Source: Flavobacterium sp. KJJ
GTDB lineage: Bacteria > Bacteroidota > Bacteroidia > Flavobacteriales > Flavobacteriaceae
Direction: 5' to 3'
NCBI RefSeq assembly: GCF_000708595.2
Contig: NZ_JARP01000003.1
Coordinates: 186,001 to 250,000, forward strand
DNA length: 64,000 nt
The translations under genes and the position numbers were made by a program. Positions within the stretch are counted from its first letter, which is position 1. Each line of letters opens with the position of its first letter. The notes beneath the pieces are model-generated. The model made no database searches, was not told the DNA's origin, and worked only from the letters and a program-made list of their open reading frames with translations. Of this stretch, positions 25,838-34,642 are shown one piece after another.

Positions 25838-26554
25838 TTATTTCTGTTCTTGCTTTTTGATGTCAGCAACATACTTTGTTAGTTTCTTTCCGTAAAGGGA
25901 TTGCGCTACTTTTGGAGTCATCGATTTTTGAATAGTATCTAAAAATTTGATATTAATATCGTAAATCTCTGCTAAAGCAATATAAGGTGCAATTTCGTGG
26001 TCTTTATTGTTTAATGCAAAGTTTGTAGCGAACAAATATTTTCTTTTGATATTAGCCTCCTCTTTTGCGACGATGCTGTCAACTGCTTTTTGATCTTGTC
26101 TTTTGATCGCCTTAAATTTTGGTTCTACCAAAGAAAGGTTTTCATCATTAAAACGAGTATTTATTTTTTTAAATTGCTCATATAATTCTTGATTTTTAGA
26201 TCCTGTAATTTTGGCACCATAGATAAAGTTATCTAGATTGGTTTCAATAGTAATATTTCCAGGTTCAGCGAAGAATAAAATATTATTGTCTAAAGAATTG
26301 CTCACACCGCGGTCTAGAAATAAATAAAGCATTTCTGGAGATTCTAATTTAATATCGCGCTCAAACGTAGAGTTTCCGTCGATTTTAATACTGTCAATAG
26401 CAACAAGTGCTGTATCAACAATTCTTTGAATATATAAAGTTCCGTTTTTTAATCCTTTTATATTTCCGGTAATGTGCAAATTGTCAGCAGATTCTTTTTT
26501 GCTGCAAGAAGCTAATAGTGCAAGTGCAACAAAGGCAATAATTGATTTTTTCAT
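25838..26554 (-). CDS. DUF4369 domain lipoprotein
   Basis: This 238-residue protein has the lipobox 'LLASC' (Cys near 18). The following 'LHITGNIKGLKNGTLYIQRI' and 'DGNSTFERDIKLESPEMLYL' are typical of DUF4369. This domain is often fused to thioredoxin-like TlpA domains in Bacteroidota, but here no thioredoxin follows; a Lys-rich helical C-terminus is seen instead. It is therefore a stand-alone, surface- or periplasm-facing lipoprotein of unknown role. Confidence 0.82.
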   Translation of the reverse strand: MKKSIIAFVALALLASCSKKESADNLHITGNIKGLKNGTLYIQRIVDTALVAIDSIKIDGNSTFERDIKLESPEMLYLFLDRGVSNSLDNNILFFAEPGNITIETNLDNFIYGAKITGSKNQELYEQFKKINTRFNDENLSLVEPKFKAIKRQDQKAVDSIVAKEEANIKRKYLFATNFALNNKDHEIAPYIALAEIYDINIKFLDTIQKSMTPKVAQSLYGKKLTKYVADIKKQEQK

Positions 26555-26632
26555 TGGTTTTTAGATTTTGGTGCAAAATAAAGAAAATAGTTTGAATGTA
26601 GTAAGCGGTAGATTTAAATTTTAATAAAAAAT

Positions 26633-26662
26633 AAATCCCAATCTATTTCTACATTGGGATTT
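26633..26662 (-). terminator. Terminator of the 27500-26688 lipoprotein gene
   Basis: Stem AAATCCCAAT (26633-26642) / ATTGGGATTT (26653-26662), with AT-rich tails on both sides. Confidence 0.8.
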
Positions 26663-26687
26663 GTTTATTTTTATAAAAATGAGCTTT

Positions 26688-27500
26688 TTACATTGATAAA
26701 TTATAGCTAATACCGCTTTCGTGTGTGTAGGTAAAATTACTGTCGCAATCGCCGTTTCCGTAGTCAATAACTCCTTTAAGAAATCCACCTTCAATTTTTA
26801 GTTTTCCTTTAGAAACATATAAGCAAGAATATTTTTTAACTAGTGTTTCTTGCACAGTAAGCGTTAACGTTGCACCTTTTTCTGTAGTCACTGTATGAGT
26901 TCCTTCTGTCATTTCGTAAACATTATCTTCTAATACATATGGAGTGTCTACGCCTGCAGTTTGTTTTACAGTGTGAGATCCAGAATTTGTATAAACTCTT
27001 CCCTGCAAATCAGTAAATTTTCCGTTAGTTACTTTTCTGCTCCATTGTGGTACGGTTGCTACAGTTGTAGTATTTGTGTATTCAATAGTTCCTTCTAATT
27101 TTATTCCGTTTATAGAATAATCAATTCTTTCAATAGTCAATTTGCTTCCTGTGTTGATAATTGGTCCTGAAAGTGTAATTTTTAATTTTCCTTTTCTCGT
27201 CAGTTGATTGTCTGCACATCCAGCTGTTCCGTAATCAACCAAAAATACTTTTGGATAAGATTGTCCTGTTGGAGTCGTAACAGTAATAGTTGCACAAGTC
27301 CCGGCAGCAGGTTTTGCAGTTGCACCAGTGTTTGTTACCAGCAGTCCTGTGTTAATGTCCATTTCGTTAGCTGCGTCTATGGCTACTGATGCTCCAACGG
27401 CTGTAGTATCCGTTTGGTTTGCAACTTCATCTTTAGAGCATGAAACATAAGTTAGTGCAGATGCACAGATAGTTAAAAATAAAAAAATGGTTTTTTTCAT
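26688..27500 (-). CDS. Putative lipoprotein, beta-rich, unknown function
   Basis: I choose the ATG at 27500, since it starts a proper lipoprotein signal 'MKKTIFLFLTICASALTYVS' ending at Cys 21 (270 residues). The frame is open to an ATG 13 codons further up, which would put a non-signal segment in front. After a Thr/Ala-rich stretch (25-75) come beta-strand patterns: 'GTCATITVTTPTGQSYPKVF', 'KGKLKITLSGPI' and 'KLKIEGGFLKGVIDYGNGDC'. Cys pairs (near 66/95 and at the end) could be disulphides. No named family is recognised. Confidence 0.75.
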   Translation of the reverse strand: MKKTIFLFLTICASALTYVSCSKDEVANQTDTTAVGASVAIDAANEMDINTGLLVTNTGATAKPAAGTCATITVTTPTGQSYPKVFLVDYGTAGCADNQLTRKGKLKITLSGPIINTGSKLTIERIDYSINGIKLEGTIEYTNTTTVATVPQWSRKVTNGKFTDLQGRVYTNSGSHTVKQTAGVDTPYVLEDNVYEMTEGTHTVTTEKGATLTLTVQETLVKKYSCLYVSKGKLKIEGGFLKGVIDYGNGDCDSNFTYTHESGISYNLSM

Positions 27501-27565
27501 AGTGTTATTTGTTAAGGTTAGATTAAATAGGCGTTTCAAATGTAATAAAAAAAATGAATTGCAAT

Positions 27566-27599
27566 AAAAAAATCCTGTAAGTTCAATTACAGGATTTTT
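27566..27599 (-). terminator. Terminator of htpG
   Basis: Stem AATCCTGTAA (27571-27580) / TTACAGGATT (27587-27596), GTTCAA loop; A6 on one side and T5 on the other. Confidence 0.85.
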
Positions 27600-27619
27600 A
27601 AAATTATTTAATGAAATTC

Positions 27620-29503
27620 TTATTTAATCATTTCAAAACTTCTTTTTACAAAAGCAGTCAAAGCTTCACCTTTTAATAGGTTTTGCGATAATTTTGCTAA
27701 GTCTAAAGCTTGTTTTACTAGGTGCTCTTGGTGAGTTTTGTCTTCTGTATTTAAAATACTTGAAGCTAAATCAGAATTTGTGTTTACAACCAAATTGTAC
27801 ATTTCTGGCATATTTCCCATCCCGAACATTCCACCGCCTCCAGACTGACTCATTTCTTTCATTCTGCGCATAAATTCTGGCTGCGTGATGATAAACGGAG
27901 CAGCTTGACTGTCCATCGCTTCTAATTGAACACTGTATGCTTTTGGAATGTAAGCTTCTAATGAAGTTTTTAAAGTTTCTTTTTCTTCGTCAGATAATTT
28001 CGAAATCGTGTTTTCGTCTTTTTTGATTAAATTATCAATATGGTCAGAATCTACACGAACGAAAGTTAAACCGTTATTATCACCTTCAATTTTTTGAATT
28101 AAATGTGAAATAATCGGAGAATCTAAAAGTAATACTTCGTATCCTTTTGCTTTTGCTGTTTCAATATAAGAGTGTTGTGCTTCTTTATTTCCAGCATAAA
28201 GAACGACAAGTTTTCCATCTTTATCTGTTTGGTTGTCTTTTAGTTTCTCTTTTAATTCTTCAAGAGTAAAATAAGTGTCATCTACAGTTGGGTATAATAC
28301 AAATGCACCAGCCTTTTCGTAGAATTTATCTTCAGACAGCATTCCGTATTCTAAAACAATCTTAATGTCGTTCCATTTTGATTCAAAATCAGCACGGTTT
28401 TCGTTAAATAAAGCTTTTAATTTATCAGCTACTTTACGAGTAATGTAGTTAGAGATTTTCTTAACAGCTCCGTCAGCTTGCAAGCCAGAACGAGAAACAT
28501 TTAACGGGATGTCCGGAGAGTCAATAACTCCTTTTAGCATTGTCAAAAATTCAGGTACAATTCCTTCTACGTTATCTGTAACGTAAACTTGGTTTTGGTA
28601 CAATTGAATTTTATCTTTCTGAATTTGTAAGTCAGAACCCAATTTAGGGAAATACAAAATTCCCGTTAAGTTAAACGGATAGTCTACATTTAAATGAATG
28701 TTGAATAAAGGTTCTTCGAACTGCATTGGATACAGTTCTCTGTAAAAGTTTTTATAATCTTCATCAGATAATTCAGTTGGCTGTTTTGTCCAAGCTGGAT
28801 TTGGATTATTAATAATGTTGTCTATTTCAACTGTTTCATTGATGTAATCTTCAGGAGCATCTTCCGGTTTTGGAAGTGTTTCTGTTTTTGTTCCGAATTT
28901 AATTGGAATAGGCATAAACTTATTATACTTATTCAATAATCCAGCGATTTTAGAATCTTCTAAAAATTCGAGAGAATCTTCAGCAACGTGCAGGATAATT
29001 TCTGTCCCACGTGAAGTTTTGTCAGCTGGCTCTAAAGTAAATTCAGGGCTTCCGTCACATGTCCAGTGTGCTGCTGGCTCATCTTTATATGATTTTGTAA
29101 TGATTTCTACTTTTTCTGCAACCATAAAGGCAGAGTAAAAACCAAGACCAAAGTGACCAATAATTCCAGAATCTTTAGCAGAATCTTTGTATTTGTCTAA
29201 GAATTCTTCAGCTCCAGAAAAAGCAACTTGGTTAATGTATTTTTCTACTTCATCAGCAGTCATACCTAAACCTTGGTCGATAATGTGGATTTTTTTACCT
29301 TCTTTGTCAACTTTAATTTCAATAACCGGATTTCCGTATTCAACTTTAGCTTCGCCAATACTAATTAGGTGTTTTAATTTTAAAGTAGCATCGGTTCCGT
29401 TTGAAACAAGCTCACGCAAGAAAATTTCGTGATCGCTATACAAGAACTTTTTGATTAAAGGAAAGATGTTTTCTACTGAAACATTAATTTTACCTGTTGT
29501 CAT
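27620..29503 (-). CDS. htpG: Molecular chaperone HtpG (Hsp90)
   Basis: This 627-residue chaperone has the GHKL ATP-binding domain (about 1-215) with 'LRELVSNGTDATLKLKHL', 'DQGLGMTADEVEKYINQVAF', 'GHFGLGFYSAFMVA' and 'SRGTEIILHV'. The middle domain (about 230-480) holds the catalytic Arg in 'PLNVSRSGLQ'. The C-terminal dimerisation domain contains a Gly/Met-rich 'SGGGGMFGMGNMP' insertion (about 550-565) typical of Bacteroidota HtpG. It is monocistronic, with no heat-shock repressor site recognised. Confidence 0.97.
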   Translation of the reverse strand: MTTGKINVSVENIFPLIKKFLYSDHEIFLRELVSNGTDATLKLKHLISIGEAKVEYGNPVIEIKVDKEGKKIHIIDQGLGMTADEVEKYINQVAFSGAEEFLDKYKDSAKDSGIIGHFGLGFYSAFMVAEKVEIITKSYKDEPAAHWTCDGSPEFTLEPADKTSRGTEIILHVAEDSLEFLEDSKIAGLLNKYNKFMPIPIKFGTKTETLPKPEDAPEDYINETVEIDNIINNPNPAWTKQPTELSDEDYKNFYRELYPMQFEEPLFNIHLNVDYPFNLTGILYFPKLGSDLQIQKDKIQLYQNQVYVTDNVEGIVPEFLTMLKGVIDSPDIPLNVSRSGLQADGAVKKISNYITRKVADKLKALFNENRADFESKWNDIKIVLEYGMLSEDKFYEKAGAFVLYPTVDDTYFTLEELKEKLKDNQTDKDGKLVVLYAGNKEAQHSYIETAKAKGYEVLLLDSPIISHLIQKIEGDNNGLTFVRVDSDHIDNLIKKDENTISKLSDEEKETLKTSLEAYIPKAYSVQLEAMDSQAAPFIITQPEFMRRMKEMSQSGGGGMFGMGNMPEMYNLVVNTNSDLASSILNTEDKTHQEHLVKQALDLAKLSQNLLKGEALTAFVKRSFEMIK

Positions 29504-29645
29504 ATTTTTATATTTTTAGTTTAATGTTATGATTCTCATTCCTTCAAATAGAATACCAATTGTTTTTGGGGTGACAAAATGTCTTAAGTGTTAATTCTGA
29601 AAGAAAAAAATCAGATTTTGGAACTGTTAATCTTTATACGAATCG

Positions 29646-29653
29646 TATATTTG
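29646..29653 (+). promoter_or_regulatory. Candidate -7 element for the lipocalin-like gene
   Basis: TATATTTG fits TAnnTTTG, about 50 nt before the ATG at 29704. A TTG at 29618-29620 is 25 nt upstream, longer than usual. Confidence 0.5.
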
Positions 29654-29703
29654 TGGTATAATAATTGTTAAACGTGTAAGTATTAACTTAAAAAAATTAC
29701 AAA

Positions 29704-30207
29704 ATGAAGAAAATTATTTTCATTTGCTTGATGGCCACGGTTTTATTTGCGTGTAAATCAGCTTCGTCCACTACAGCTTCTACAGAAGCACCAGCACTTT
29801 CGACTAAACTTGACAAATCTACTCAAGTAGCTATTAAAGGAAATTGGGTTTTGACCAATGTTTCTTATCCAGGTTCAGACTATATTAAAGTAAATTCATT
29901 TGATCTTGCCGATTCAAAATGTTTTATTGGCAGCACTTGGAACTTTATTTCAAATAATAATAAAGGTACAATGACGCTTACAGCACCAAGCTGTACTGCA
30001 TTTACATCTCCAATCGTTTGGAGCATTAATAATCAAGGGCTTTTTGTTCTTAAAATTGTAGATCCTGGTACAAAATCTAAAAATGTAAAATCAGGTTATT
30101 TATTAAAAGTTGCAGGTTTGAGTGATAACTCATTTCAGTTAATTGACAACATCAATGTTGGTGGTCAAACTAAGGATGTAACGTACCAATTTCAAAGAGC
30201 TAATTAA
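29704..30207 (+). CDS. Lipocalin-like lipoprotein
   Basis: This 167-residue protein has the lipobox 'LFAC' (Cys 17), a Ser/Thr/Ala linker, then 'KGNWVLTNVSYPGSDYIKV', the G-x-W start of lipocalins. Beta strands follow, such as 'STWNFISNNNKGTMTLTA' and 'PIVWSINNQGLFVLKIV', ending 'VTYQFQRAN'. The single domain probably binds a small hydrophobic ligand or stabilises the envelope. It is 30 nt upstream of the OmpA-family gene and probably co-transcribed, a common pairing in flavobacteria. Confidence 0.78.
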   Translation: MKKIIFICLMATVLFACKSASSTTASTEAPALSTKLDKSTQVAIKGNWVLTNVSYPGSDYIKVNSFDLADSKCFIGSTWNFISNNNKGTMTLTAPSCTAFTSPIVWSINNQGLFVLKIVDPGTKSKNVKSGYLLKVAGLSDNSFQLIDNINVGGQTKDVTYQFQRAN

Positions 30208-30237
30208 AAAGAGCCAATTAATATAAAATTTATACAC

Positions 30238-30933
30238 ATGAAAAAGATAACAGTTTTAGGGTTAAGCAGTTTACTTGTATTAACTAGTTTTTTTGCAAGC
30301 TGTGATTCAGTAAAGAATGCAAATAATACACAAAAAGGAGCCGGAATTGGAGTAGTTGCAGGTGGTCTTATTGGTGGAATTTTAGGTAATAACTTAGGAC
30401 ACGGTGGAAATGCCGCGCTAGGTGCTGCCATTGGTGCCGCCGTAGGTGGAGGAACTGGAGCCTTGATTGGAAATAAAATGGACAAGCAAGCTCGTGAAAT
30501 TGATCAAGCGCTTCCGGGTGCTGACGTAGAAAGAGTTGGTGAAGGAATTCACTTAACTTTGAACGAAAATGCTGTTCGTTTTGATACTAACAAATCAACT
30601 TTGACTTCAACAGCTAAAGCAAATTTAGATAAATTGGTTCCTGTATTCAACGATTACGGAGATACTGATATTCAAATTTTTGGTTATACTGATAATACAG
30701 GAAAACCAGAATATAACTTAACACTTTCAGGACAAAGAGCAGCTTCTGTGCAGGCATATTTAGTTTCAAAAGGATTAAAATCGAGCCGTTTCAAAACTTC
30801 AGGGTTAGGAATTGTAGATCCGATTGCAACAAATGATACGCCAGAAGGAAGAGCGCAAAACCGTCGTGTAGAGTTTTCTATCACAGCAAATGATAAAATG
30901 GTAAATGATGCTAAAGCTGAGGCTGGAAAATAA
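30238..30933 (+). CDS. OmpA-family lipoprotein with glycine-zipper segment
   Basis: This 231-residue protein has the lipobox 'FFASC' (Cys near 22). A glycine-zipper region (about 34-80; 'GIGVVAGGLIGGILGNNLG' and 'ALGAAIGAAVGGGTGALIG') may insert in or associate with the membrane. The OmpA/MotB peptidoglycan-binding domain (about 105-222) has 'FDTNKSTLTSTAKANLDKLV', 'IFGYTDNTGKPEYNLTLSGQ' and 'EGRAQNRRVEFSI'. It likely tethers the outer membrane to peptidoglycan, like YiaD/Pal. A terminator follows. Confidence 0.92.
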   Translation: MKKITVLGLSSLLVLTSFFASCDSVKNANNTQKGAGIGVVAGGLIGGILGNNLGHGGNAALGAAIGAAVGGGTGALIGNKMDKQAREIDQALPGADVERVGEGIHLTLNENAVRFDTNKSTLTSTAKANLDKLVPVFNDYGDTDIQIFGYTDNTGKPEYNLTLSGQRAASVQAYLVSKGLKSSRFKTSGLGIVDPIATNDTPEGRAQNRRVEFSITANDKMVNDAKAEAGK

Positions 30934-30957
30934 TTTACTGCAATAAAAAATCTCAAA

Positions 30958-30989
30958 AGCTGTTTCTTAATTGAAGCAGCTTTTTTTTT
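30958..30989 (+). terminator. Terminator after the OmpA-family gene
   Basis: Stem AGCTGTTTC (30958-30966) / GAAGCAGCT (30973-30981), one G-T pair, followed by a T9 run. Confidence 0.85.
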
Positions 30990-31018
30990 GACTTTAGAAA
31001 TTAAACATTGTAAATTTG
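30988..31018 (+). promoter_or_regulatory. Promoter of the ABC ATPase gene
   Basis: TTG at 30988-30990, 20 nt spacer, TAAATTTG at 31011-31018. The spacing places the start of transcription near 31024, which rules out the in-frame TTG at 31016 as start codon and supports the ATG at 31037. Confidence 0.8.
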
Positions 31019-31036
31019 GACTTTCAAATACAACCC

Positions 31037-31987
31037 ATGCTCGATATTCAGAATATTTCTTTTTCGTATACAGATAAACCCGTTATCAAAAACGTTTCTT
31101 TCACTATAAACAAAGGTGAAAATATTGCTATTATTGGCGAAAGCGGCTGCGGAAAAAGTACGCTTCTTAAACTTATGTATGGTTTATATGATTTAGATGA
31201 AGGGAAGATTTTTTATGGAGATAAACCCATTTTGGGACCAAAATATAATTTGATTCCAGGAATGCCTTACATGAAATATCTAGCGCAGGACTTTGATTTG
31301 TCTCCCTTTGAAACAGTTGCTGAAAATGTTGGAAAATTTCTGTCTAACGGTTTTGCCAATATGAAAAAACTCCGCGTTCAGGAATTGCTGGAAATGGTTG
31401 AAATGGAACAGTTTTCGAATGTAAAAGCTAAATTTTTAAGTGGAGGTCAACAGCAAAGAGTAGCTTTGGTTAGAGTTTTAGCTTTAGAACCAGAGGTAAT
31501 TTTGCTAGACGAACCTTTCAGTCAAATTGATGCTTTTAGGAAAAATGCTTTACGCCGAAATTTGTTTCGTTACCTAAAACAAAAAGGAATTACCTGTATT
31601 ATAGCAACACACGACAGTACAGATGCGTTGTCGTTTGCAGATGAAGCAATCGTTATGCGAAATGGAGAAATTATCGTAAAAGATAATCCGACAAAAATAT
31701 ACGAAGATCCAGAAACTAAATATGTAGCGTCATTGTTTGGTGAAGTTAACGAAGTTCCGACTCATCTATTGCTTTCTTACGAAGATGAAACGCATAAAAC
31801 TTTGGTTTATCCGCACCAGTTTAAAATGGTGCCCGAATCAAAATTGCCGGTAAAAATCAGAAGAACTTATTTTAGAGGAAATCATTATTTGATCGAAACC
31901 GTTTATAAAAGACAATTGATGTTTTTTGAAAGTGAAATTGACTTGCCTCTTGAGCAGGAAATTTTCTTAGGATTGAATTATCTGTAA
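31037..31987 (+). CDS. ABC transporter ATP-binding protein, importer-type
   Basis: This 316-residue ATPase starts 'MLDIQNISFSYTDKP'. Walker A is 'GESGCGKST' (34-42), the signature 'FLSGGQQQRVALVRVL', Walker B 'VILLDEPFSQID' and the switch His 'IIATHDSTDAL'. The 85-residue tail after the ATPase core (from about 235) resembles the regulatory tails of Fe3+, spermidine or thiamine importers. No permease or binding protein lies next to it, so its transporter is encoded elsewhere or it has a different task. Confidence 0.85.
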   Translation: MLDIQNISFSYTDKPVIKNVSFTINKGENIAIIGESGCGKSTLLKLMYGLYDLDEGKIFYGDKPILGPKYNLIPGMPYMKYLAQDFDLSPFETVAENVGKFLSNGFANMKKLRVQELLEMVEMEQFSNVKAKFLSGGQQQRVALVRVLALEPEVILLDEPFSQIDAFRKNALRRNLFRYLKQKGITCIIATHDSTDALSFADEAIVMRNGEIIVKDNPTKIYEDPETKYVASLFGEVNEVPTHLLLSYEDETHKTLVYPHQFKMVPESKLPVKIRRTYFRGNHYLIETVYKRQLMFFESEIDLPLEQEIFLGLNYL

Positions 31988-32039
31988 TTAGAAAATTTGT
32001 CAATGTAAAAATTAAATAATTTTTTTTGACTAAAAATAG

Positions 32040-32086
32040 CAAACCCGACAGTCCTGAAGCGCAGAGATTGTCGGGTTTGTTTTTAT
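32040..32086. terminator. Terminator after the ABC ATPase gene
   Basis: Stem AAACCCGACA (32041-32050) / TGTCGGGTTT (32069-32078), 18-nt loop, followed by GTTTTTATTTT. An A-rich stretch before it allows use from the other side too. Confidence 0.75.
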
Positions 32087-32099
32087 TTTATGATTTGGA

Positions 32100-32411
32100 T
32101 TAATCTAGTTTTTTAAATATTTTTCTAAACTGATCTTGTTCCGAAAGCAAGTGCAAAATATTTTCTTTGGCTACGTAACTGTGCACTTCTTTTGGTAAAA
32201 TCACCATTCTTGCATTTGCTCCTAAATCTTTTAAAGCTTGAAAATAACGTTCTGTCTGCAAAGTAAAAGTTCCAGGGTTATTATCGGCTTCACGGTGAAC
32301 TAGTAAAATTGGTGTTTTCATTTTGTCAGCATTCATAAAAGGCGACATTGTATTGTAAACTTCTGGAACTTCCAAACCAAGAAGAACTTCGTTTGGGCGG
32401 ATTAAGATTTA
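32100..32411 (-). pseudogene. C-terminal remnant of an S9 family (prolyl oligopeptidase-type) peptidase
   Basis: The frame reads 'RPNEVLLGLEVPEVYNTMSP' up to 'FRKIFKKLD' with a stop (TAA) at 32411-32409 just upstream of 'IL-IRPNEV'. This matches only the last 100 or so residues of secreted S9 peptidases around the catalytic Asp ('LVHREADNNPGTF', normally H-G-E-A-D-N-N) and His ('PKEVHSYVAKEN', normally S-H-G-Y). The nucleophile Ser region and the rest of the gene are gone, and the G to R and S-H-G to V-H-S changes point to decay. It is not expected to give a working enzyme. Confidence 0.85.
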
Positions 32412-32749
32412 ATCCTATTACGAACATTTAAAGTACTGTTACATATTTAAACAATTTAAAATAAGAGTAGTGTGAACTTTAATTTCATAATTTGAATTTT
32501 TGGAGTTTAAAAATGGTATTCGTAATGTTTGACTAAGTACCTCGATCTTGTTACATTTTAAACGTTAATTTTCAGACTTTTCACTGTTTTCGAGCAAAAA
32601 CTGTTTTTTCAAAAGAGAATTAGTTTTAATTGGCTTTATAATTAAAGTATATTAAATTGCTAATAACGAAAAAAACACTAATTTGTACGCTTATGTTTTA
32701 AAGTATACGTAAATTTGCAATCCAATTTTTTAACAAATAATAAAAGAAT
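32412..32749. other. AT-rich gap between the peptidase remnant and fabH
   Basis: No gene-like frame is seen in these 338 nt. The part next to the remnant is bounded by imperfect terminal repeats, ATTACGAACA at 32417-32426 and TATTCGTAAT at 32517-32526 (9 of 10 complementary). The remainder is AT-rich and ends in the fabH promoter, TAAATTTG at 32710-32717. Confidence 0.5.
32710..32717 (+). promoter_or_regulatory. Candidate -7 element of fabH
   Basis: TAAATTTG fits TAnnTTTG, 32 nt before the ATG at 32750; the nearest TTG (32683-32685) is 24 nt upstream. Confidence 0.5.
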
Positions 32750-33757
32750 ATGTATCATTCAAAAATAGCGGGCTTAGGATATTATGTTCCTTCTAATGTT
32801 GTGACCAACGATGATTTGTCTAAGATTATGGAGACTAATGACGAATGGATTCAAGAAAGAACTGGAATTCAGGAGCGCAGACATATTATTCGTGGAGAAG
32901 ATACTACAACTTCAATGGGAGTAAAAGCAGCTAAAATTGCAATAGAACGTTCTGGCGTAGCCAAAGAAGATATTGATTTTGTAGTTTTTGCTACATTAAG
33001 TCCAGATTACTATTTTCCAGGACCTGGAGTTTTAGTACAACGTGATTTAGGATTGCGTACAGTTGGAGCATTAGATGTCAGAAACCAATGTTCTGGTTTC
33101 GTTTATGCAATTTCTGTTGCAGACCAGTACATTAAAACCGGAATGTATAAAAATATTTTGGTAATTGGCTCAGAAGTGCATTCAACTGGATTGGATATGA
33201 CAACACGCGGGCGTGGCGTTTCGGTAATTTTTGGAGATGGAGCAGGAGCGGCAGTTTTAAGCCGTGAAGAAGATTTGTCTAAAGGAATTTTATCAACGCA
33301 TTTACATTCTGAAGGACAGCATGCTGAAGAATTAGCTTTACAGGCTCCTGGAATGGGCGCGCGCTGGGTAACTGATATTTTAGCAGATAATGACCCAAAT
33401 GACGAAAGTTATTATCCGTATATGAACGGCCAGTTCGTATTTAAAAATGCAGTTGTTCGTTTTGCCGAAGTAATTAATGAAGGCTTAGAAGCAAATTGCC
33501 TGCAAGTTTCAGATATTGATATGCTGATTCCTCATCAAGCGAATTTGAGAATTTCACAATACATTCAAAATAAATTCAAATTGACAGACGATCAAGTGCA
33601 TAATAATATTCAAAAATACGGAAATACAACTGCAGCATCTATTCCAATTGCTTTGACAGAAGCTTGGGAACAAGGAAAAATAAAATCTGGTGATACAGTA
33701 GTTTTAGCCGCTTTCGGAAGTGGATTTACTTGGGCGAGCGCTATTATTAAATGGTAA
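32750..33757 (+). CDS. fabH: 3-oxoacyl-ACP synthase III (KAS III)
   Basis: This 335-residue thiolase-fold enzyme condenses acyl-CoA with malonyl-ACP to begin fatty-acid synthesis. The catalytic triad is visible: C114 ('DVRNQCSGFVYA'), H262 ('LIPHQANLRIS') and N292 ('YGNTTAAS'). It lacks the rpmF-plsX neighbours of the usual fabH, so it may be a second, specialised KAS III for branched or aryl starters; flavobacteria often have more than one. A strong terminator follows. Confidence 0.9.
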   Translation: MYHSKIAGLGYYVPSNVVTNDDLSKIMETNDEWIQERTGIQERRHIIRGEDTTTSMGVKAAKIAIERSGVAKEDIDFVVFATLSPDYYFPGPGVLVQRDLGLRTVGALDVRNQCSGFVYAISVADQYIKTGMYKNILVIGSEVHSTGLDMTTRGRGVSVIFGDGAGAAVLSREEDLSKGILSTHLHSEGQHAEELALQAPGMGARWVTDILADNDPNDESYYPYMNGQFVFKNAVVRFAEVINEGLEANCLQVSDIDMLIPHQANLRISQYIQNKFKLTDDQVHNNIQKYGNTTAASIPIALTEAWEQGKIKSGDTVVLAAFGSGFTWASAIIKW

Positions 33758-33782
33758 CTTAATTCATCTTGCATTATATTTA

Positions 33783-33812
33783 AAACCTGCTCTTTTTGGA
33801 GCAGGTTTTTTT
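33783..33812 (+). terminator. Terminator of fabH
   Basis: Stem AAACCTGCTC (33783-33792) / GAGCAGGTTT (33799-33808), then T run. Confidence 0.9.
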
Positions 33813-33868
33813 ATAAATTTGTTTGTGTCAGCGCGGAATGACAAACTAGAAGAAATAGCTTTAAAATA

Positions 33869-34540
33869 ATGAAAAAAAATCAACTAGAAATAGCCTGCTT
33901 CAATTACGATTCAGCAATAATAGCGCAAGAAAGCGGTGCTGACAGAATCGAATTATGTGACAATATGAACCTTGGCGGCACAACTCCAAATTCTATATTA
34001 GCAGTAAGAGTACGAGAGAAATTATCCATAAAAATGCATGTGATAATAAGACCGCGTGGAGGAGATTTTGTTTATACTGATGAAGAGTTTGTTGAAATGA
34101 AACAAGATATTAAACAGTTTAAAAAACTTGGAGTTGATGGTTTTGTATTCGGAATTTTAAATTCTGATGGAACTGTAAATAAGAAACAGAATCGAGAGTT
34201 GGTAAACCTGTCTAGTCCATTATCTTGTACTTTTCATCGCGCTTTTGATTATGTTCCTGATTTTGAAAAATCGCTGGAAGATGTAATTGATTGTGGATTT
34301 AAGACCATTCTGACTTCCGGACACGGGAAAAATGTAGAAGAAGGGATTTTCGATCTAGAATTGATTCAAAAATTAGCCAAAGACAGAATTGAGATTATGC
34401 CAGGCGGAGGACTAAGATCTTCAAATATTAAATTATTACAAGATAAACTCGAGCCAACATTTTTTCATTCTTCAGCCATTACAGATAATACGGAAACAGC
34501 AAATCCAGAAGAAATAAAAGAATTAAAAAACTTTTTATAA
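33869..34540 (+). CDS. cutC: Copper homeostasis protein CutC (TIM-barrel)
   Basis: This 223-residue protein shows the CutC pattern: 'LEIACFNYDSAIIAQESGAD', 'RIELCDNMNLGGTTPN', 'IIRPRGGDFVYTDEEF', 'TFHRAFDYVPDFEKSLE' and 'TILTSGHGKN'. CutC proteins were linked to copper tolerance in E. coli; the biochemical role is still unclear. It is monocistronic between two strong terminators. Confidence 0.9.
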   Translation: MKKNQLEIACFNYDSAIIAQESGADRIELCDNMNLGGTTPNSILAVRVREKLSIKMHVIIRPRGGDFVYTDEEFVEMKQDIKQFKKLGVDGFVFGILNSDGTVNKKQNRELVNLSSPLSCTFHRAFDYVPDFEKSLEDVIDCGFKTILTSGHGKNVEEGIFDLELIQKLAKDRIEIMPGGGLRSSNIKLLQDKLEPTFFHSSAITDNTETANPEEIKELKNFL

Positions 34541-34554
34541 ATAAATAAGAAAGT

Positions 34555-34593
34555 AAAAAAGGCCTGGAGTTGGCATACTCCAGGCCTTTTTTT
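34555..34593. terminator. Bidirectional terminator between cutC and the TonB receptor gene
   Basis: Perfect stem GGCCTGGAGT (34561-34570) / ACTCCAGGCC (34577-34586), TGGCAT loop, A6 before and T7 after. Serves the two convergent transcripts. Confidence 0.95.
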
Positions 34594-34642
34594 CTACAAG
34601 AAATTATTCAAAAATATTAAAACTTACTATTATAAGATGGGA

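Noticed and set aside
30204..30485. Antisense frame rich in Pro/Ala opposite the OmpA-family gene
   Set aside because: It mirrors the glycine-zipper coding sequence; Gly codons read backwards give Pro/Ala. No promoter or family pattern.
31016..31036. TTG start for the ABC ATPase gene
   Set aside because: The TTG is the 3' end of the -7 box TAAATTTG, so it cannot be in the transcript; the ATG at 31037 fits the family N-terminus.
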